Below are positions 47,088 through 58,342 of a DNA stretch of 64,000 nucleotides, piece by piece. How positions within the stretch are numbered: position 1 is the stretch's first letter; every line of letters begins with the position of its first letter. The stretch spans positions 558,001 to 622,000 of the forward strand of contig NZ_UNOZ01000002.1 in assembly GCF_900536025.1 (NCBI RefSeq), in the 5' to 3' direction. The DNA comes from Pseudomonas reidholzensis (GTDB lineage Bacteria; Pseudomonadota; Gammaproteobacteria; Pseudomonadales; Pseudomonadaceae). A model generated the notes under the pieces. That model was not told the DNA's origin. It saw nothing but the letters and a program-made list of their open reading frames with translations, and ran no database searches. The translations under genes were made by a program, and so were the position numbers.

Positions 47088-48227
47088 CTAGTTCGCCTGT
47101 GTATAGGCTTGCAGCGCATTCAACCTTTCGGTCTTGAGGGCCTCGCCCAACGCCTGCCCCGTCAGGCCTTTGTCCACCAGGCTCTTCACATCGACGGCTT
47201 TGGCCGCAGCTGCCGCGCCGCGCAGATAATCGCCCTGTGGATAACCGTCGCCTTCGAGCGCCTGCCGCCCGCGCGCAACCATCTCGCACGCTGCGATGAA
47301 ATCTTCGAGCCGCTGCGGTCGCCGGTATACGTCGAACTTCTGCAGCAACTCCAGCAGGGTCGGGGCGTCCAGCTCCGGCGCCCGCTGACAGTGCCCTTGC
47401 ATCTCACCTACCAGCAACGCCAGTTCCTGGCATTCGCGCGGCGCCTTGAAGCGTTGATTGACGGCTTTGATGGCCTGCCCAAGCGCCTGCGTCAGGCAAG
47501 CCCAGCGCACATGCAGCGGCTGGCCATGCAACGCCGCCTGCTGCAGTGCAGCGAGGGTGTGCTCGCCCTCGCTCAGAGGCGCAGCGAACAACGCGTCCAG
47601 CTCTGGCATCAGCTGTTTCAGGGCATCGCAGGCGCGCAGCACCTGGATGAACACTTGGGGCTGGTCTTCCATCAGCGCGCGCTCGATTTCCTTCCAACTG
47701 CGCTCCGCCGTCAGTGCCTGCAGCTCGCCTGAAGCGCTGATCTGGCGCATCAGTTCGAGGGTGTCTGCGGCCACTGTGAAACCCAGCGGGGCATAGCGCG
47801 CGGCAAAGCGGGCGACGCGCAGCACGCGCAGTGGATCTTCGGCAAACGCCGGTGAAACATGGCGCAGAATGCGCTTATCAAGATCAACTTTGCCGTGATA
47901 GGGGTCGCACAGATTGCCGTGCTCATCCTCGGCCATGGCATTGATGGTCAGGTCGCGGCGGATCAGATCCTGCTCGAGGGTGACCTCGGGGCTGGCGTGA
48001 AAGACGAAGCCGCCATAGCCGCGCCCGCTCTTGCGCTCGGTACGCGCCAGGGCGTATTCCTCGCCGCTCTTGGGATGGATGAATACCGGGAAATCGGCAC
48101 CGACCGGGCGGTAGCCCTGGGCCTGCATCTGTTCGACCGTAGCGCCAACCACCAGCCAGTCAATGTCACTGACGGCGCGGCCGAGCAAGCGGTCGCGCAC
48201 AGCGCCGCCGACTTTGTAGATCTGCAT
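47088..48227 (-). CDS. cca: CCA-adding tRNA nucleotidyltransferase
   Basis: The 379-residue enzyme repairs or adds the 3' CCA of tRNAs. The N-terminal nucleotidyltransferase head has [15 protein letters not shown] and [11 protein letters not shown] (metal aspartates near 21-23), followed by [12 protein letters not shown] near 90. The neck and body domains fill the rest. It starts at ATG 48227 with a very strong GGAGGT site, which lies in a hairpin arm (48233-48278). Confidence 0.96.
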   Translation of the reverse strand: MQIYKVGGAVRDRLLGRAVSDIDWLVVGATVEQMQAQGYRPVGADFPVFIHPKSGEEYALARTERKSGRGYGGFVFHASPEVTLEQDLIRRDLTINAMAEDEHGNLCDPYHGKVDLDKRILRHVSPAFAEDPLRVLRVARFAARYAPLGFTVAADTLELMRQISASGELQALTAERSWKEIERALMEDQPQVFIQVLRACDALKQLMPELDALFAAPLSEGEHTLAALQQAALHGQPLHVRWACLTQALGQAIKAVNQRFKAPRECQELALLVGEMQGHCQRAPELDAPTLLELLQKFDVYRRPQRLEDFIAACEMVARGRQALEGDGYPQGDYLRGAAAAAKAVDVKSLVDKGLTGQALGEALKTERLNALQAYTQAN

Positions 48228-48232
48228 GTAAA

Positions 48233-48278
48233 ACCTCCGTTGCTGGCCACAGGATACCCTGTCGGCTGCAACGGAGGT
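48233..48278 (-). promoter_or_regulatory. Hairpin that masks the cca Shine-Dalgarno
   Basis: Reading the minus strand, ACCTCCGTTGC (48278-48268) pairs perfectly with GCAACGGAGGT (48243-48233). The second arm holds the GGAGGT ribosome site of cca, five bases before its ATG. An inner ACAGG-GTAT-CCTGT hairpin extends the stem across a small internal loop. The stem is followed by TTTT, so it may also work as a terminator of the upstream SpoVR gene. Confidence 0.75.
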
Positions 48279-48287
48279 GATGCGCTA

Positions 48288-49856
48288 CTAGAGGTGATGA
48301 ACTACGGCCAGGTCCATGCGCCCGTAGTCGCCGCTCTCGCCATGCTCGCCGCGCGGCGGCATGTGGTGGGTTTTCATGATCTGGTCACCTTGTACGGTGT
48401 CCAGGTGAATGTCGAAGCCCCACAGGCGATGCAGGTGCTTGAGCACCTCCTCGGTGGAGTCGCCCAGCGGTTTGCGGTTGTGCTGCTGGTGGCGCAGGGT
48501 CAGCGAACGGTCGCCACGCCGGTCGATGCTCCAGATCTGCACGTTGGGCTCGCGGTTGCCCAGGTTGTACTGCGAGGCCAACTGCTCACGAATGACCCGG
48601 TAGCCGTCTTCATCGTGGATCGCCGGCACCAGCAGGTCATCGCGCTGGTCGTCATCCAGAATGCTGAACAGCTTCAGGTCCCGGATCACCTTGGGCGACA
48701 GGTACTGCAGGATGAAGCTTTCATCCTTGAAGCTGCTCATGGCGAACTTGATCGTCGACAGCCAGTCACTGCCGGCCATTTCCGGGAACCAGCGGCGATC
48801 CTCTTCGGTGGGGTGTTCGCAGATCCGGCGAATGTCGGTGTACATCGCAAAGCCCAGGGCATAGGGGTTGATGCCGCTGTAGTAGGGGCTGTCGAAGCCG
48901 GGCTGGAACACCACGCTGGTGTGCGACTGGAGGAACTCCATCATGAAGCCCTCGGTCACCAGGCCCTCGTCGTAGAGGTCGTTCATCAGCGTGTAGTGCC
49001 AGAAGGTGGCCCACCCTTCGTTCATCACCTGGGTCTGGCGCTGTGGGTAGAAATACTGGGCGATCTTGCGCACGATGCGCACCACTTCACGCTGCCAGGG
49101 CTCCAGCAACGGCGCGTGCTTTTCGATGAAGTAAAGGATGTTTTCCTGCGGTTCGGCGGGGAAGCGTGCATCATCGCGGTCGCCACCCTTGTCAGCTCCC
49201 TTGGGGATCGTCCGCCACAGATCGTTGATCTGCCGTTGCAAATGCTCCTCGCGCTCCTTCTGCCGCCGGCGTTCTTCTTCGGCGGAGATCGGGTACGGGC
49301 GCTTGTAGCGGTCGACGCCGTAGTTCATCAGCGCATGGCACGAGTCGATCAGGTCCTCGACCGCATCGATGCCATGGCGCTCTTCGCATTGGGCGATGTA
49401 CTGCTTGGCGAACACCAGGTAGTCGATGATCGAACTGGCGTCGGTCCAGGTGCGGAACAGGTAATTACCCTTGAAGAAGCTGTTGTGGCCATAGCAGGCG
49501 TGGGCAATCACCAGTGCCTGCATGCACATGGTGTTTTCTTCCATCAGGTAGGCGATGCACGGATCGGAGTTGATCACGATCTCGTAGGCCAGGCCCATCT
49601 GGCCCCGGCTGTAGGACTTCTCGGTACTGAGGAACTGCTTGCCGTAGGACCAGTGGTGATACCCCAGCGGCATGCCGACGGACGCATAGGCGTCCATCAT
49701 CTGCTCGGCGGTGATCACCTCGATCTGGTTGGGGTAGGTGTCCAGGGCGTAACGCTCGGCCAGCCGGCTGATTTCCCGATCGTAGGTCTGGATCAGGTCG
49801 AACGTCCACTCGGATCCGGTGGAAATGGGTTGGCGTCTCTGTGCTCTGGCGGTCAT
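48288..49856 (-). CDS. SpoVR family protein
   Basis: The 522-residue cytoplasmic protein matches the SpoVR/YcgB family throughout ([60 protein letters not shown]). Its biochemical activity is unknown. It forms an operon with a YeaH protein (overlap of four bases) and PrkA, a module induced by starvation and stress in enteric bacteria and pseudomonads. Confidence 0.95.
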   Translation of the reverse strand: MTARAQRRQPISTGSEWTFDLIQTYDREISRLAERYALDTYPNQIEVITAEQMMDAYASVGMPLGYHHWSYGKQFLSTEKSYSRGQMGLAYEIVINSDPCIAYLMEENTMCMQALVIAHACYGHNSFFKGNYLFRTWTDASSIIDYLVFAKQYIAQCEERHGIDAVEDLIDSCHALMNYGVDRYKRPYPISAEEERRRQKEREEHLQRQINDLWRTIPKGADKGGDRDDARFPAEPQENILYFIEKHAPLLEPWQREVVRIVRKIAQYFYPQRQTQVMNEGWATFWHYTLMNDLYDEGLVTEGFMMEFLQSHTSVVFQPGFDSPYYSGINPYALGFAMYTDIRRICEHPTEEDRRWFPEMAGSDWLSTIKFAMSSFKDESFILQYLSPKVIRDLKLFSILDDDQRDDLLVPAIHDEDGYRVIREQLASQYNLGNREPNVQIWSIDRRGDRSLTLRHQQHNRKPLGDSTEEVLKHLHRLWGFDIHLDTVQGDQIMKTHHMPPRGEHGESGDYGRMDLAVVHHL

Positions 49857-51127
49857 GTGGCTAACCTGCGCTGGAAGAGTTCACGGAAGACCGGGTAGAT
49901 ATCGCCGGCCGATACCAGCTGCTGTTGGGCAAAGGTGTCAGGGAACGATTCGCCGATGCGCTCGTACTCGTACCACAGCGCCTGATGCTCACGCGGGGTG
50001 ATCTCGACGTACGTGTAGTACTGCACATGCGGCATGATCTGCTTGGAGAGGATCTCGCGGCAGATCGGTGAGTCGTCGTTCCAGTTGTCACCGTCCGAGG
50101 CCTGTGCGGCGTAGATGTTCCAGTCGTTGGTCGGGTAGCGTTCGGCCATGATCTCCTGCATCAGCTTGAGCGCGCTGGAGACGATGGTGCCGCCGGTTTC
50201 CCGGGAATAGAAAAACTCCTCTTCGTCGACTTCGCGGGCGCTGGTGTGATGGCGGATGAACACCACGTCGATGCGGTCGTAGTTGCGCTTGAGGAACAGG
50301 TACAAGAGGATGAAGAAGCGCTTGGCGATGTCCTTGGTGGCCTGGGTCATCGAGCCGGACACGTCCATCAGGCAGAACATCACCGCCTTGGAGCTGGGGT
50401 TGGGCTGCTTGACCAGCAGGTTGTACTTGAGGTCGAAGGTATCCAGGAAGGGCAGGCGGTTGATCCGCGCGCTGAGGCGCTGGATTTCGGTTTCGACGGC
50501 CTGGATATCCGTGAAGTTGTCGGGTTCTTCGACCTTGAGCCGGGCCAGTTCGGCCTTGGCCTCGCGCAACAGCGCCCGGCTGCTGCCGGTCAGGGCGATG
50601 CGCCGGGCATGCGCCGAGCGCAAGGTGCGGATGATATTGATGCGCGCCGGGTTGCCTTCGTTGCTGATCCCCGCGCGTACGGTCTTGAAGGTGTCGGTGC
50701 CGCTCAGCTGGCGCTTGACCAGGTTAGGCAGTTCGAGGTCCTCGAACATGAACTCGAGAAACTCTTCCTGGGTGATCTGGAAGACGAACTCGTCCATGCC
50801 CTCGCCGGAGTTACCCGCCTTGCCACGGCCGCCACCGCCTCCCGCACCGCCCTGGGGCCGGGGGATGTGTTCGCCGGCGGTAAATTCCTTGTTGCCCGGA
50901 TGAACGACGGTCTGCTTGCCGCCACGCCCATGGTGCAACACCGGTTCGTCGATATCGCGCCCCGGAATGCTGATCTGCTCGCCGTGCTCCATGTCCATGA
51001 TGGAACGGCGGCTCACCGCCTCTTCGACGGCTTTCTTGATGTGGTCACGGTACCGCCGCAAAAAACGCTGGCGGTTGACCGTGCTCTTGTTCTTGCCGTT
51101 CAGGCGTCGGTCGATTACGTAGCTCAT
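49853..51127 (-). CDS. yeaH: YeaH/YhbH family DUF444 protein
   Basis: The 424-residue protein has a glycine-rich linker (about 85-105, [15 protein letters not shown]) and a von Willebrand A-like domain with the MIDAS motif DVSGSM near residue 250. Partner of the PrkA kinase in E. coli by operon position and co-regulation. ATG 51127 ([11 protein letters not shown]) is chosen. It overlaps the SpoVR gene by four bases and is separated from prkA by a 136-base spacer with an inverted repeat. Confidence 0.95.
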   Translation of the reverse strand: MSYVIDRRLNGKNKSTVNRQRFLRRYRDHIKKAVEEAVSRRSIMDMEHGEQISIPGRDIDEPVLHHGRGGKQTVVHPGNKEFTAGEHIPRPQGGAGGGGGRGKAGNSGEGMDEFVFQITQEEFLEFMFEDLELPNLVKRQLSGTDTFKTVRAGISNEGNPARINIIRTLRSAHARRIALTGSSRALLREAKAELARLKVEEPDNFTDIQAVETEIQRLSARINRLPFLDTFDLKYNLLVKQPNPSSKAVMFCLMDVSGSMTQATKDIAKRFFILLYLFLKRNYDRIDVVFIRHHTSAREVDEEEFFYSRETGGTIVSSALKLMQEIMAERYPTNDWNIYAAQASDGDNWNDDSPICREILSKQIMPHVQYYTYVEITPREHQALWYEYERIGESFPDTFAQQQLVSAGDIYPVFRELFQRRLAT

Positions 51128-51154
51128 GGTCTCTCCGCTAAGAACAGCTGCAAG

Positions 51155-51255
51155 CTTCAAGCGTCAGGCTGCAAGCAACAGCAGCCACCGCCGCCGCAAG
51201 CTGTGGCGCAACGTTCGAGCGTTGCGCGGTACAGCTTGCGGCCTGGGGCTTGGCG
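51155..51255. repeat. Inverted repeat with inner hairpin between prkA and yeaH
   Basis: Outer 22-base arms (51155-51176 and 51234-51255) match at 17 of 22 positions. The inner hairpin GCGCAACG-TTCGAG-CGTTGCGC is perfect (51206-51227). The GCTGCAAGC-type wording of the outer arms resembles a repeat scattered in Pseudomonas genomes. Confidence 0.7.
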
Positions 51256-51263
51256 CTAGCCGC

Positions 51264-53186
51264 TTATTGCGATTTCCTGACCCGCAGGTACCATTCCGAG
51301 AGCAGGCGCACCTGCTTGTCGGTGTAGCCACGTTCCACCATCCGGGTGACGAAGTCGTTGTGCTTCTGTTGGTCTTCCTTGCTGGCTTTGGCGTTGAAGC
51401 TGATGACCGGCAGCAGGTCTTCGGTGTTGGAGAACATTTTCTTCTCGATCACCACCCGCAGCTTCTCGTAGCTCAACCACGTCGGGTTCTTGCCATTGTT
51501 GTTGGCCCGGGCACGCAGGACGAAGTTGACGATTTCGTTGCGGAAATCCTTCGGATTGCTGATGCCGGCCGGTTTCTCGATCTTTTCCAGCTCCTCGTTG
51601 AGGGCGATTCGGTTGAGGATCTCGCCGGTCTCGGGGTCGCGATACTCCTGGTCCTGGATCCAGAAGTCGGCGTACAGCACGTAGCGGTCGAAGATGTTCT
51701 GGCCGTACTCGCTGTAGGACTCCAGGTACGCGGTCTGGATTTCCTTGCCGATGAACTCGATGTAACGCGGTGCCAGGTACTCCTTGAGGAAGCGCAGATA
51801 ACGCTCGCGGACCTCGGCGGGGAACTGTTCCTGCTCGATCTGCTGCTCCAGCACATACAGCAGGTGCACCGGGTTGGCGGCCACTTCGTGCGCGTCGAAG
51901 TTGAACACCTTGGAGAGGATCTTGAAGGCGAAGCGGGTCGACAGACCGTTCATGCCCTCGTCGACGCCGGCCGAGTCGCGGTACTCCTGGATCGATTTCG
52001 CCTTGGGGTCGGTGTCTTTGAGGTTTTCCCCATCGTAGACACGCATCTTCGAGTAGATGTTGGAGTTTTCCGGCTCCTTGAGGCGCGACAGCACGGTGAA
52101 CTGGGCGAGCATCTTGAGGGTGTCAGGCGCGCAATGAGCCTTGGCCAGGGAGCTGTTGAACAGCAGCTTGTCGTAGATCTTGATCTCGTCGCTGACCCGC
52201 AGGCAGTACGGCACCTTGACGATGTAGATCCGGTCGATGAACGCTTCGTTGTTCTTGTTGTTGCGGAAGGTGTGCCACTCCGATTCGTTGGAGTGCGCCA
52301 GCAGGATCCCCGAATACGGGATCGCGCCCAGGCCTTCGGTACTGTTGTAGTTGCCTTCCTGGGTGGCGGTCAGCAGCGGGTGGAGCACCTTGATCGGTGC
52401 CTTGAACATCTCGACGAATTCCATCAGGCCCTGGTTGGCCCGGCACAGCGCGCCCGAATAGCTGTAGGCGTCGGCGTCGTTCTGCGGGAATTCCTCGAGC
52501 TTGCGGATATCCACCTTGCCCACCAGGGCGGAGATATCCTGGTTGTTCTCATCGCCGGGTTCGGTCTTGGCCACGGCAATCTGGTTGAGGATCGAGGGGT
52601 ACAGCTTGACCACCTTGAACTGGCTGATGTCGCCCCCGAATTCAGCCAGTCGCTTGGTCGCCCACGGCGACATGATGGTGTTGAGGTAGCGGCGTGGAAT
52701 GCCGAAGTCCTCTTCGAGAATCGCGCCGTCTTCAGTGGCGTTGAACAGCCCCAGGGGGGATTCGAAGACCGGTGAGCCCTTGATGGCGTAGAAGGGCACC
52801 TTCTCGATCAGTTGCTTGAGTTTTTCCGCCAGCGAGGATTTGCCGCCCCCCACCGGGCCCAGCAGGTAGAGGATCTGTTTCTTCTCTTCCAGGCCCTGCG
52901 CGGCATGGCGGAAGTACGAGACGATCTGGTCAATGCACTCTTCCATGCCATGGAAGTCGGCAAAGGCCGGGTAGCGCCGGATTACCTTGTTGGAGAAGAT
53001 GCGCGACAGCCTGGAGTTGGTTGACGTGTCGATCACCTCCGGCTCGCCGATGGCCAGCAACAGCCGTTCGGCCGCCGAGGCGTATGCGCTGCGATCCTGC
53101 TTGCACAGCTCGAGGTACTCCTGCAGCGACAGTTCTTCCTGGCGGGTTGACTCGAAACGTTGTTGGAAGTGGCTAAAAATACTCAT
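51264..53186 (-). CDS. prkA: PrkA family serine protein kinase
   Basis: The 640-residue protein has an N-terminal AAA-type PrkA domain with P-loop LLGPVGGGKSSLAEKLK near residue 107 and a C-terminal kinase-like domain. The E. coli homologue YeaG autophosphorylates and shapes nitrogen-starvation responses. It is first in the prkA-yeaH-SpoVR operon. A 281-base upstream gap holds its promoter; I could not pick out convincing boxes. Confidence 0.95.
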   Translation of the reverse strand: MSIFSHFQQRFESTRQEELSLQEYLELCKQDRSAYASAAERLLLAIGEPEVIDTSTNSRLSRIFSNKVIRRYPAFADFHGMEECIDQIVSYFRHAAQGLEEKKQILYLLGPVGGGKSSLAEKLKQLIEKVPFYAIKGSPVFESPLGLFNATEDGAILEEDFGIPRRYLNTIMSPWATKRLAEFGGDISQFKVVKLYPSILNQIAVAKTEPGDENNQDISALVGKVDIRKLEEFPQNDADAYSYSGALCRANQGLMEFVEMFKAPIKVLHPLLTATQEGNYNSTEGLGAIPYSGILLAHSNESEWHTFRNNKNNEAFIDRIYIVKVPYCLRVSDEIKIYDKLLFNSSLAKAHCAPDTLKMLAQFTVLSRLKEPENSNIYSKMRVYDGENLKDTDPKAKSIQEYRDSAGVDEGMNGLSTRFAFKILSKVFNFDAHEVAANPVHLLYVLEQQIEQEQFPAEVRERYLRFLKEYLAPRYIEFIGKEIQTAYLESYSEYGQNIFDRYVLYADFWIQDQEYRDPETGEILNRIALNEELEKIEKPAGISNPKDFRNEIVNFVLRARANNNGKNPTWLSYEKLRVVIEKKMFSNTEDLLPVISFNAKASKEDQQKHNDFVTRMVERGYTDKQVRLLSEWYLRVRKSQ

Positions 53187-53467
53187 GACGTCACCTCGCT
53201 CGATACGTGGAGCCGACGCCGGATCAGTCAGCTGATGCTGGCATGCAACCGGGTTCGCCGATTGCTGTATACCCCCCAGAACACCCTTGAAGCGCTACCG
53301 ATGACCCGCACGCCGGTGTACCGGCTCTCCCCTTTTTGGATGGCCTGGGCTTAAGAATAGTTGGTTCTGCGAGAGGTCAAGGGCGCAAGGCCGAGAAGTT
53401 GCCTACGACCGTTCGTCAGGTCTGGCGCCAGCCCGCACGGGGCGCGGGCTGCAGGGGAAGTGAAAAT

Positions 53468-53797
53468 TTATTCGGGGGCGCTTTGGGCGGTCTCGGCCGG
53501 GTAGGTGCTGCGCCACAGCTCGAAGCCGCCATCGAGGCTGTAGACCTCGGAGAAGCCCTGGCCGACCAGGTAGGCGGCGGCGCTCTGGCTGGAGTTGCCG
53601 TGGTAGCAGACCACCACGGTGGGCTTGTCGAGGTCGGCATTGCGGATGAAGTCCGCAACCGAGTGGTTATCCAGCGGGAGAGCGCCCTGGATGTGGCCGG
53701 CGGCATAGGCTTGCGGGTCGCGAATGTCGACCACGACCGCACCTTGCTCGCGCAGGGCCTGGGCCTGCTCGGGGGGGATGCGTTTGAATTCGCTCAT
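53468..53797 (-). CDS. glpE: Thiosulfate sulfurtransferase GlpE
   Basis: The 109-residue single-domain rhodanese has the active-site loop CYHGNSSQ with cysteine near residue 64. [19 protein letters not shown] is the rhodanese N-terminal signature. It transfers sulfane sulfur to cyanide or thiols. It lies 32 bases after apaH on the same strand and may be the last gene of the lptD operon. Confidence 0.94.
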   Translation of the reverse strand: MSEFKRIPPEQAQALREQGAVVVDIRDPQAYAAGHIQGALPLDNHSVADFIRNADLDKPTVVVCYHGNSSQSAAAYLVGQGFSEVYSLDGGFELWRSTYPAETAQSAPE

Positions 53798-53829
53798 GGG
53801 GTGATTTCCTTCAGGACTGATCGTTCATT

Positions 53830-54702
53830 TTAGCGGGTGGCGCTGCTGGGTCTACTGGGCGGCGCAACCGGCGGGCGGACGGTGCCGTCGTCGGCGCAGT
53901 CACAGCGGTGCAGTTCGCCGCTGTCGACGTTATACAGGGTCATCGCACCGCCCCACACGCAGCCGGTGTCCAGCGCGACCACGCCGGGCGCATGGGCGCG
54001 TCCTTCGAGCGCGGCCCAGTGGCCGAAGATGATCTTGACGTGGCGGGCGCGGCGCTCCTTGTGGGCGAACCAGGGCTTGTAGCCTCTGGGGGCGTCGTCT
54101 GCGCCTTCCTTGCTCTTCAGGTCGAGCTTGCCTTCGGCGGTGCAGAAGCGCATGCGGGTAAAGTAGTTGGTGATCACCCGCAGGCGCTCGACGCCGCTGA
54201 GGTTCTTGCTCCACTTGCTCGGTTCGTTGCCGTACATGCCGTCCAGGTAGGGCTTGAGCCGGGCGTCGTCGCGCAGCACTTCCTCGACCTCGGCGGCGAG
54301 CTCCAGTGCACGCCCCAGCGTCCACTGCGGGGGGATGCCGGCATGCACCAGGGCCACCCCGCGCGGTTCGTCGTAGTGCAACAGCTTCTGTCGGCGCAGC
54401 CAGTCGAGCAACTGGTCGGCATCCGGGGCGTCGATGATCTCGCGCAGGGTGTCGCTTTTTTTCAGGCGCTCGACATTGTGCCAGGCGGCCAGCAGGTGCA
54501 GGTCATGGTTGCCCAGTACGCAGACCAGTGATGCACGGATCGAGTACAGGAAGCGCAAGGTCTCGAGCGATTCAGGGCCGCGGTTGACCAGGTCGCCGAC
54601 CAGCCACAGGCGGTCGACGGCGGGGTTGAAGTGGACACGTTCAAGCAGGCATTTGAGCGGTTGCAGGCAGCCCTGGAGATCGCCGACGGCGTACACCGCC
54701 AT
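53830..54702 (-). CDS. apaH: Diadenosine tetraphosphatase ApaH
   Basis: The 290-residue metallophosphatase hydrolyses Ap4A symmetrically to [25 protein letters not shown] and [11 protein letters not shown] form the metal-binding block in the first 65 residues. It overlaps apaG by one base. The C-terminus is a short proline/serine/arginine tail beyond the fold. Besides signalling, ApaH removes Np4 caps from mRNA in E. coli. Confidence 0.97.
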   Translation of the reverse strand: MAVYAVGDLQGCLQPLKCLLERVHFNPAVDRLWLVGDLVNRGPESLETLRFLYSIRASLVCVLGNHDLHLLAAWHNVERLKKSDTLREIIDAPDADQLLDWLRRQKLLHYDEPRGVALVHAGIPPQWTLGRALELAAEVEEVLRDDARLKPYLDGMYGNEPSKWSKNLSGVERLRVITNYFTRMRFCTAEGKLDLKSKEGADDAPRGYKPWFAHKERRARHVKIIFGHWAALEGRAHAPGVVALDTGCVWGGAMTLYNVDSGELHRCDCADDGTVRPPVAPPSRPSSATR

Positions 54703-55082
54703 CAGTGCAGGGCCCCGGGTACGGCGAGGCGGAACGGCGCGATCGGGGCGTCGAAGCGTTTGCCGTCCTCGGCAAACATCTGGTAGCTGCCGTGCATGGC
54801 GCCGACCCGGGTGCTGATCACCGCGCCACTGCTGTAGGTGTGGCTCTGGCCCGGCTCGATCAGCGGTTGCTGACCCACCACCCCGGAACCGCGCACTTCT
54901 TCGACTTCACCGTCACCGTTGGTGATCAGCCAGTGCCGAGACATCAGCTTGGCTGCAACCGTGCCGCTGTTCTGCACGGTGATGGTGTAGGCAAAGGCGA
55001 AACGCTCGTTGTCGGGGTCGGACTGTTCTTTGAGGTAGCGGGTGACGACGCTGACGTCGATCTGGTATCGGGAGTCGGACAT
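54702..55082 (-). CDS. apaG: ApaG protein
   Basis: The 126-residue beta-sandwich protein has the DUF525 core, [40 protein letters not shown] and [10 protein letters not shown]. The biochemical role is unsettled. It overlaps apaH and sits 151 bases after rsmA. Confidence 0.96.
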   Translation of the reverse strand: MSDSRYQIDVSVVTRYLKEQSDPDNERFAFAYTITVQNSGTVAAKLMSRHWLITNGDGEVEEVRGSGVVGQQPLIEPGQSHTYSSGAVISTRVGAMHGSYQMFAEDGKRFDAPIAPFRLAVPGALH

Positions 55083-55233
55083 GCAAAGGCCTTGAGCAGA
55101 CGTGCGAATACGGCAATGGGTGCAGTCTAGGCTATCGGCGGGGCAGGAGGCCAGTTGTGTGGCGGGGGAGGGGTGTTGCGCCGGCCATGGTGGCCGGCCC
55201 GCTCCGAGGGGAGCAGGCGGGCTGCGATGGCGC

Positions 55234-56040
55234 TTAGTTGGCCGGCTGCTGCTCGGCCAGCTTGTCGGCCAGGCGCACGAAGGCGGCCAGGTCGAGCTGT
55301 TCAGGGCGCAGGCTGCCGTCTACCCCGGCGGCCTCGATGGCCTGGCTGTCGAGCAGGGCCTTGAGGGTGTTGCGCAGGGTCTTGCGGCGCTGGTTGAACG
55401 CCTCGCGAACGACGCGCTCGAGCAGCAGGTGATCCTTGGCCGGGTGCGGCAGGACTTCGTGCGGGACCAGGCGGACGATCGCCGAGTCGACCTTTGGCGG
55501 CGGGTTGAACGCGCCGGGGCCGACATTGAACAGGTGTTCGACCCGGCAGTGGTACTGCACCATGATCGACAGGCGACCCCAGTCGCCACCGCCTGGGCCG
55601 GCGGCCATGCGCTCGACCACTTCCTTCTGCAGCATGAAGTGCATGTCGCGGATCAGCCCGGCGTGGCTCAGGAGGTGGAAGATCAGCGGGGTGGAGATGT
55701 TGTAGGGCAGGTTGCCGACCACCTTGAGGCTGCGCTCGGGCACACCCAGCTGGTTGAAGTCGAACTTCAGCGCGTCGCCCTGGTGCAGGCGGAAGTTGTC
55801 GAAGTTGGCGAACTTGTGCTGGAGGATCGGCACAAGGTCCTTGTCCAGTTCGACCACGTCAAGTTGCGCGCCGCTGCCCAGCAGGCCTTCGGTGAGGGCG
55901 CCCTGGCCCGGGCCGATTTCCAGCAGGTGTTCGCCGGGCTTGGCATGGATGGCCCGCAGGATGCGGTCGATGACCCCGGCGTCGTGCAGGAAGTTCTGGC
56001 CAAAGCGCTTGCGCGCCTTGTGTTGGTAATGCTCGTTCAT
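55234..56040 (-). CDS. rsmA: 16S rRNA dimethyladenosine transferase RsmA (KsgA)
   Basis: The 268-residue enzyme dimethylates the two adjacent adenosines in the 3' hairpin of 16S r[19 protein letters not shown] is the N-terminal signature, [15 protein letters not shown] near 42 binds SAM, and [15 protein letters not shown] near 115 is the catalytic motif. ATG 56040 overlaps pdxA by four bases. Confidence 0.97.
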   Translation of the reverse strand: MNEHYQHKARKRFGQNFLHDAGVIDRILRAIHAKPGEHLLEIGPGQGALTEGLLGSGAQLDVVELDKDLVPILQHKFANFDNFRLHQGDALKFDFNQLGVPERSLKVVGNLPYNISTPLIFHLLSHAGLIRDMHFMLQKEVVERMAAGPGGGDWGRLSIMVQYHCRVEHLFNVGPGAFNPPPKVDSAIVRLVPHEVLPHPAKDHLLLERVVREAFNQRRKTLRNTLKALLDSQAIEAAGVDGSLRPEQLDLAAFVRLADKLAEQQPAN

Positions 56041-57026
56041 GGTCGGTTCTCGGCCATCTGGTAGGCGGTTTGCAGCGCGACGCGCAGGCTGCCGGTGTCG
56101 ACCTTGCCGGTGCCGGCCAGGTCCAGGGCGGTGCCGTGATCGACCGAGGTACGGATGATCGGCAGGCCCAGGGTCACGTTGACCGCAGCGCCAAAGCCTT
56201 TGTACTTGAGTACGGGCAGGCCCTGGTCGTGGTACATCGCCAGCACCGCGTCGCAGTGCTCCAGATATTTGGGGGTAAACAGGGTATCGGCCGGCAGTGG
56301 GCCGCGCAGGTCCATGCCTTCGGTGCGCAGGCTGTGCAGTGCTGGCTCGATGATGTCGATTTCTTCGCGGCCGAGGTGGCCGCCTTCGCCGGCGTGCGGG
56401 TTGAGGCCGCACACCAGGATACGCGGGTTGGCGATGCCGAACTTGTCACGCAGGTCGGCGTGCAGGATGCGCGTGACACGCTGCAGGCGCTCGGCGGTGA
56501 TGGCGTCGGCGATCTCGCGCAGTGGCAGGTGCGTGGTCACCAGGGCCACGCGCAGGCCATGGGTGGCCAGCATCATCACCACTTGGCTCGTTTGGGTCAG
56601 GTCGGCGAGGAATTCGGTATGCCCGGAGAAGGGGATACCGCTCTCGTTGATCACACTCTTGTGCACCGGTGCGGTGATCATCCCGGCGAAACTGCCGTCC
56701 AGGCAACCGTTGCCGGCGCGTGTCAGGGTCTCGAGGACAAACGCCGCGTTGGCCGGGTCCAACTGGCCGGGTACGACCGCTGCCGCCAAGGGTGTATCCC
56801 AGACATACAGGCTGCCAGCAGGCGCGGCCTGCTCGGGCCAATGATCGGGGGTGACCGGCAACAGGCTGATCGCCAGCCCCAGCTGCGCGGCCCGCTCGAC
56901 GAGCAGGTCACGGCTGGTGATGGCGATCAGGGGGTGAGGCTGGGCCTCGCTGGCGAGCAGCAGGCACAGGTCGGGACCTATGCCAGCCGGCTCGCCGGGT
57001 GTGACGGCGAAGCGCAGGGGCTTCAC
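56037..57026 (-). CDS. pdxA: 4-hydroxythreonine-4-phosphate dehydrogenase PdxA
   Basis: The 329-residue enzyme oxidises 4-phosphohydroxy-L-threonine in vitamin B6 synthesis. [15 protein letters not shown] at the N-terminus, [10 protein letters not shown] near 135, [17 protein letters not shown] near 205 and [16 protein letters not shown] near 262 hold metal and substrate residues. It overlaps surA and rsmA by four bases each. Confidence 0.97.
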   Translation of the reverse strand: MKPLRFAVTPGEPAGIGPDLCLLLASEAQPHPLIAITSRDLLVERAAQLGLAISLLPVTPDHWPEQAAPAGSLYVWDTPLAAAVVPGQLDPANAAFVLETLTRAGNGCLDGSFAGMITAPVHKSVINESGIPFSGHTEFLADLTQTSQVVMMLATHGLRVALVTTHLPLREIADAITAERLQRVTRILHADLRDKFGIANPRILVCGLNPHAGEGGHLGREEIDIIEPALHSLRTEGMDLRGPLPADTLFTPKYLEHCDAVLAMYHDQGLPVLKYKGFGAAVNVTLGLPIIRTSVDHGTALDLAGTGKVDTGSLRVALQTAYQMAENRP

Positions 57027-58342
57027 TGGGCGGCCTGGTCGGCGCCAGGCAGCTTGATCTCAACGTAGGCTTCGTCGCGGATCTGGCGCAGCCAGGTCTG
57101 CAGCTCTTCGTCGTACTTGCGATTGCGCAACACGCTCAGTGCCTGTTGTTCACGGGCCTGTTCAGTGCTGTCGGTGGCGCGGCGGCCGAGCACTTCAAGC
57201 ACGTGCCAGCCGTACTGGGTACGGAACGGCTTGGTCACGACGCCTTGTTCGGCACGGGCCATTTCTTCGCGGAACTCCGGCACCAGGCTGTTCGGGTCGA
57301 TCCAGTTGAGGTCGCCGCCGTTGAGCGCCGAACCTGGGTCTTCCGAGAAGCTTTTGGCCAGGGTGGCAAAGTCTTCGCCATCCTTGATGCGCTCGTAGAG
57401 TTTCTCGGCCAGCTGCTCGGTGGCAGCGTCGCTGCGAATCTCGCTCGGCTTGATCAGGATGTGGCGTACATGCACTTCGTCACGCAGGACGCTTTCGCTG
57501 CCGCCGCGTTTTTCCTCGAGCTTGAGGATGATGAAGCCGTTGGGGATACGGATCGGCTGGGTGATCTCACCCACCGTCAGGCTGCTGAGCATCTTGGCGA
57601 AGTCGGGTGGCAACTGGCCTGCCTTGCGCCAGCCCATCTCGCCGCCTTCCAGGGCGTTCTCGCTGGCCGAGCGGGCGATTGCCACCTGGCCGAAGTCCGC
57701 GCCTTGCTTGAGTTGCTGGTACACCTCACCCGCTTGCCGAGCGGCAGCCTGGATGGCGTCCGAGTTGGCGCTCTCCGGGGTCGGGATAAGGATGTTGGCC
57801 AGGCGAAACTCTTCCGACAGCTGCATCTTGCCAAGGTCGGAGGCGAGGAAGTTCTTCACTTCCTGCTCGGACACCTGGATGCGCTCGGCAACCCGGCGCT
57901 GACGCACGCGGCTGATGATCATCTCGCGCTTGACCTGCTCGCGGGCGTCATCGAACGACAAGCCATCGCGGCGCAGGGCGGCCTGGAACTGCTCCAGCGA
58001 CATGCCATTGCGCTGGGCAATGGTGCCGAGGGCCTGGTTCAGCTCTTCGTCGGTGATGCGGATGCCCGAGCGTTCGCCAATCTGCAGCTGCAGGTTTTCG
58101 ACGATCAGGCGTTCCAGCACCTGCTGGTCCAGGGCGCCGGGAGGTGGCATGCCACCACCGCGCTTGGCGATGGTCTGCTCCACTTCACGGACGCGCTGGT
58201 CCAGTTGGCTCTTCATGACCACGTCGTTATCGACGATGGCCACGACGCTGTCCAGGGGTTGCACCGCGGCATGCACCGCGCCACTCAGTAAAGCAGCGCC
58301 CAGCATCAGCGGGCGCAGGCGATCAATAAGCTTGGTCTTCAC
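57023..58342 (-). CDS. surA: Periplasmic chaperone SurA
   Basis: The 439-residue periplasmic peptidyl-prolyl isomerase escorts outer-membrane proteins to the BAM complex. It has a signal peptide ([21 protein letters not shown]), an N-terminal chaperone domain (about 25-170) and two parvulin domains (about 180-275 and 290-390, the second with [15 protein letters not shown]). I place the start at GTG 58342 (VKTKLIDR); it overlaps lptD by 20 bases. Confidence 0.95.
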   Translation of the reverse strand: MKTKLIDRLRPLMLGAALLSGAVHAAVQPLDSVVAIVDNDVVMKSQLDQRVREVEQTIAKRGGGMPPPGALDQQVLERLIVENLQLQIGERSGIRITDEELNQALGTIAQRNGMSLEQFQAALRRDGLSFDDAREQVKREMIISRVRQRRVAERIQVSEQEVKNFLASDLGKMQLSEEFRLANILIPTPESANSDAIQAAARQAGEVYQQLKQGADFGQVAIARSASENALEGGEMGWRKAGQLPPDFAKMLSSLTVGEITQPIRIPNGFIILKLEEKRGGSESVLRDEVHVRHILIKPSEIRSDAATEQLAEKLYERIKDGEDFATLAKSFSEDPGSALNGGDLNWIDPNSLVPEFREEMARAEQGVVTKPFRTQYGWHVLEVLGRRATDSTEQAREQQALSVLRNRKYDEELQTWLRQIRDEAYVEIKLPGADQAAQ

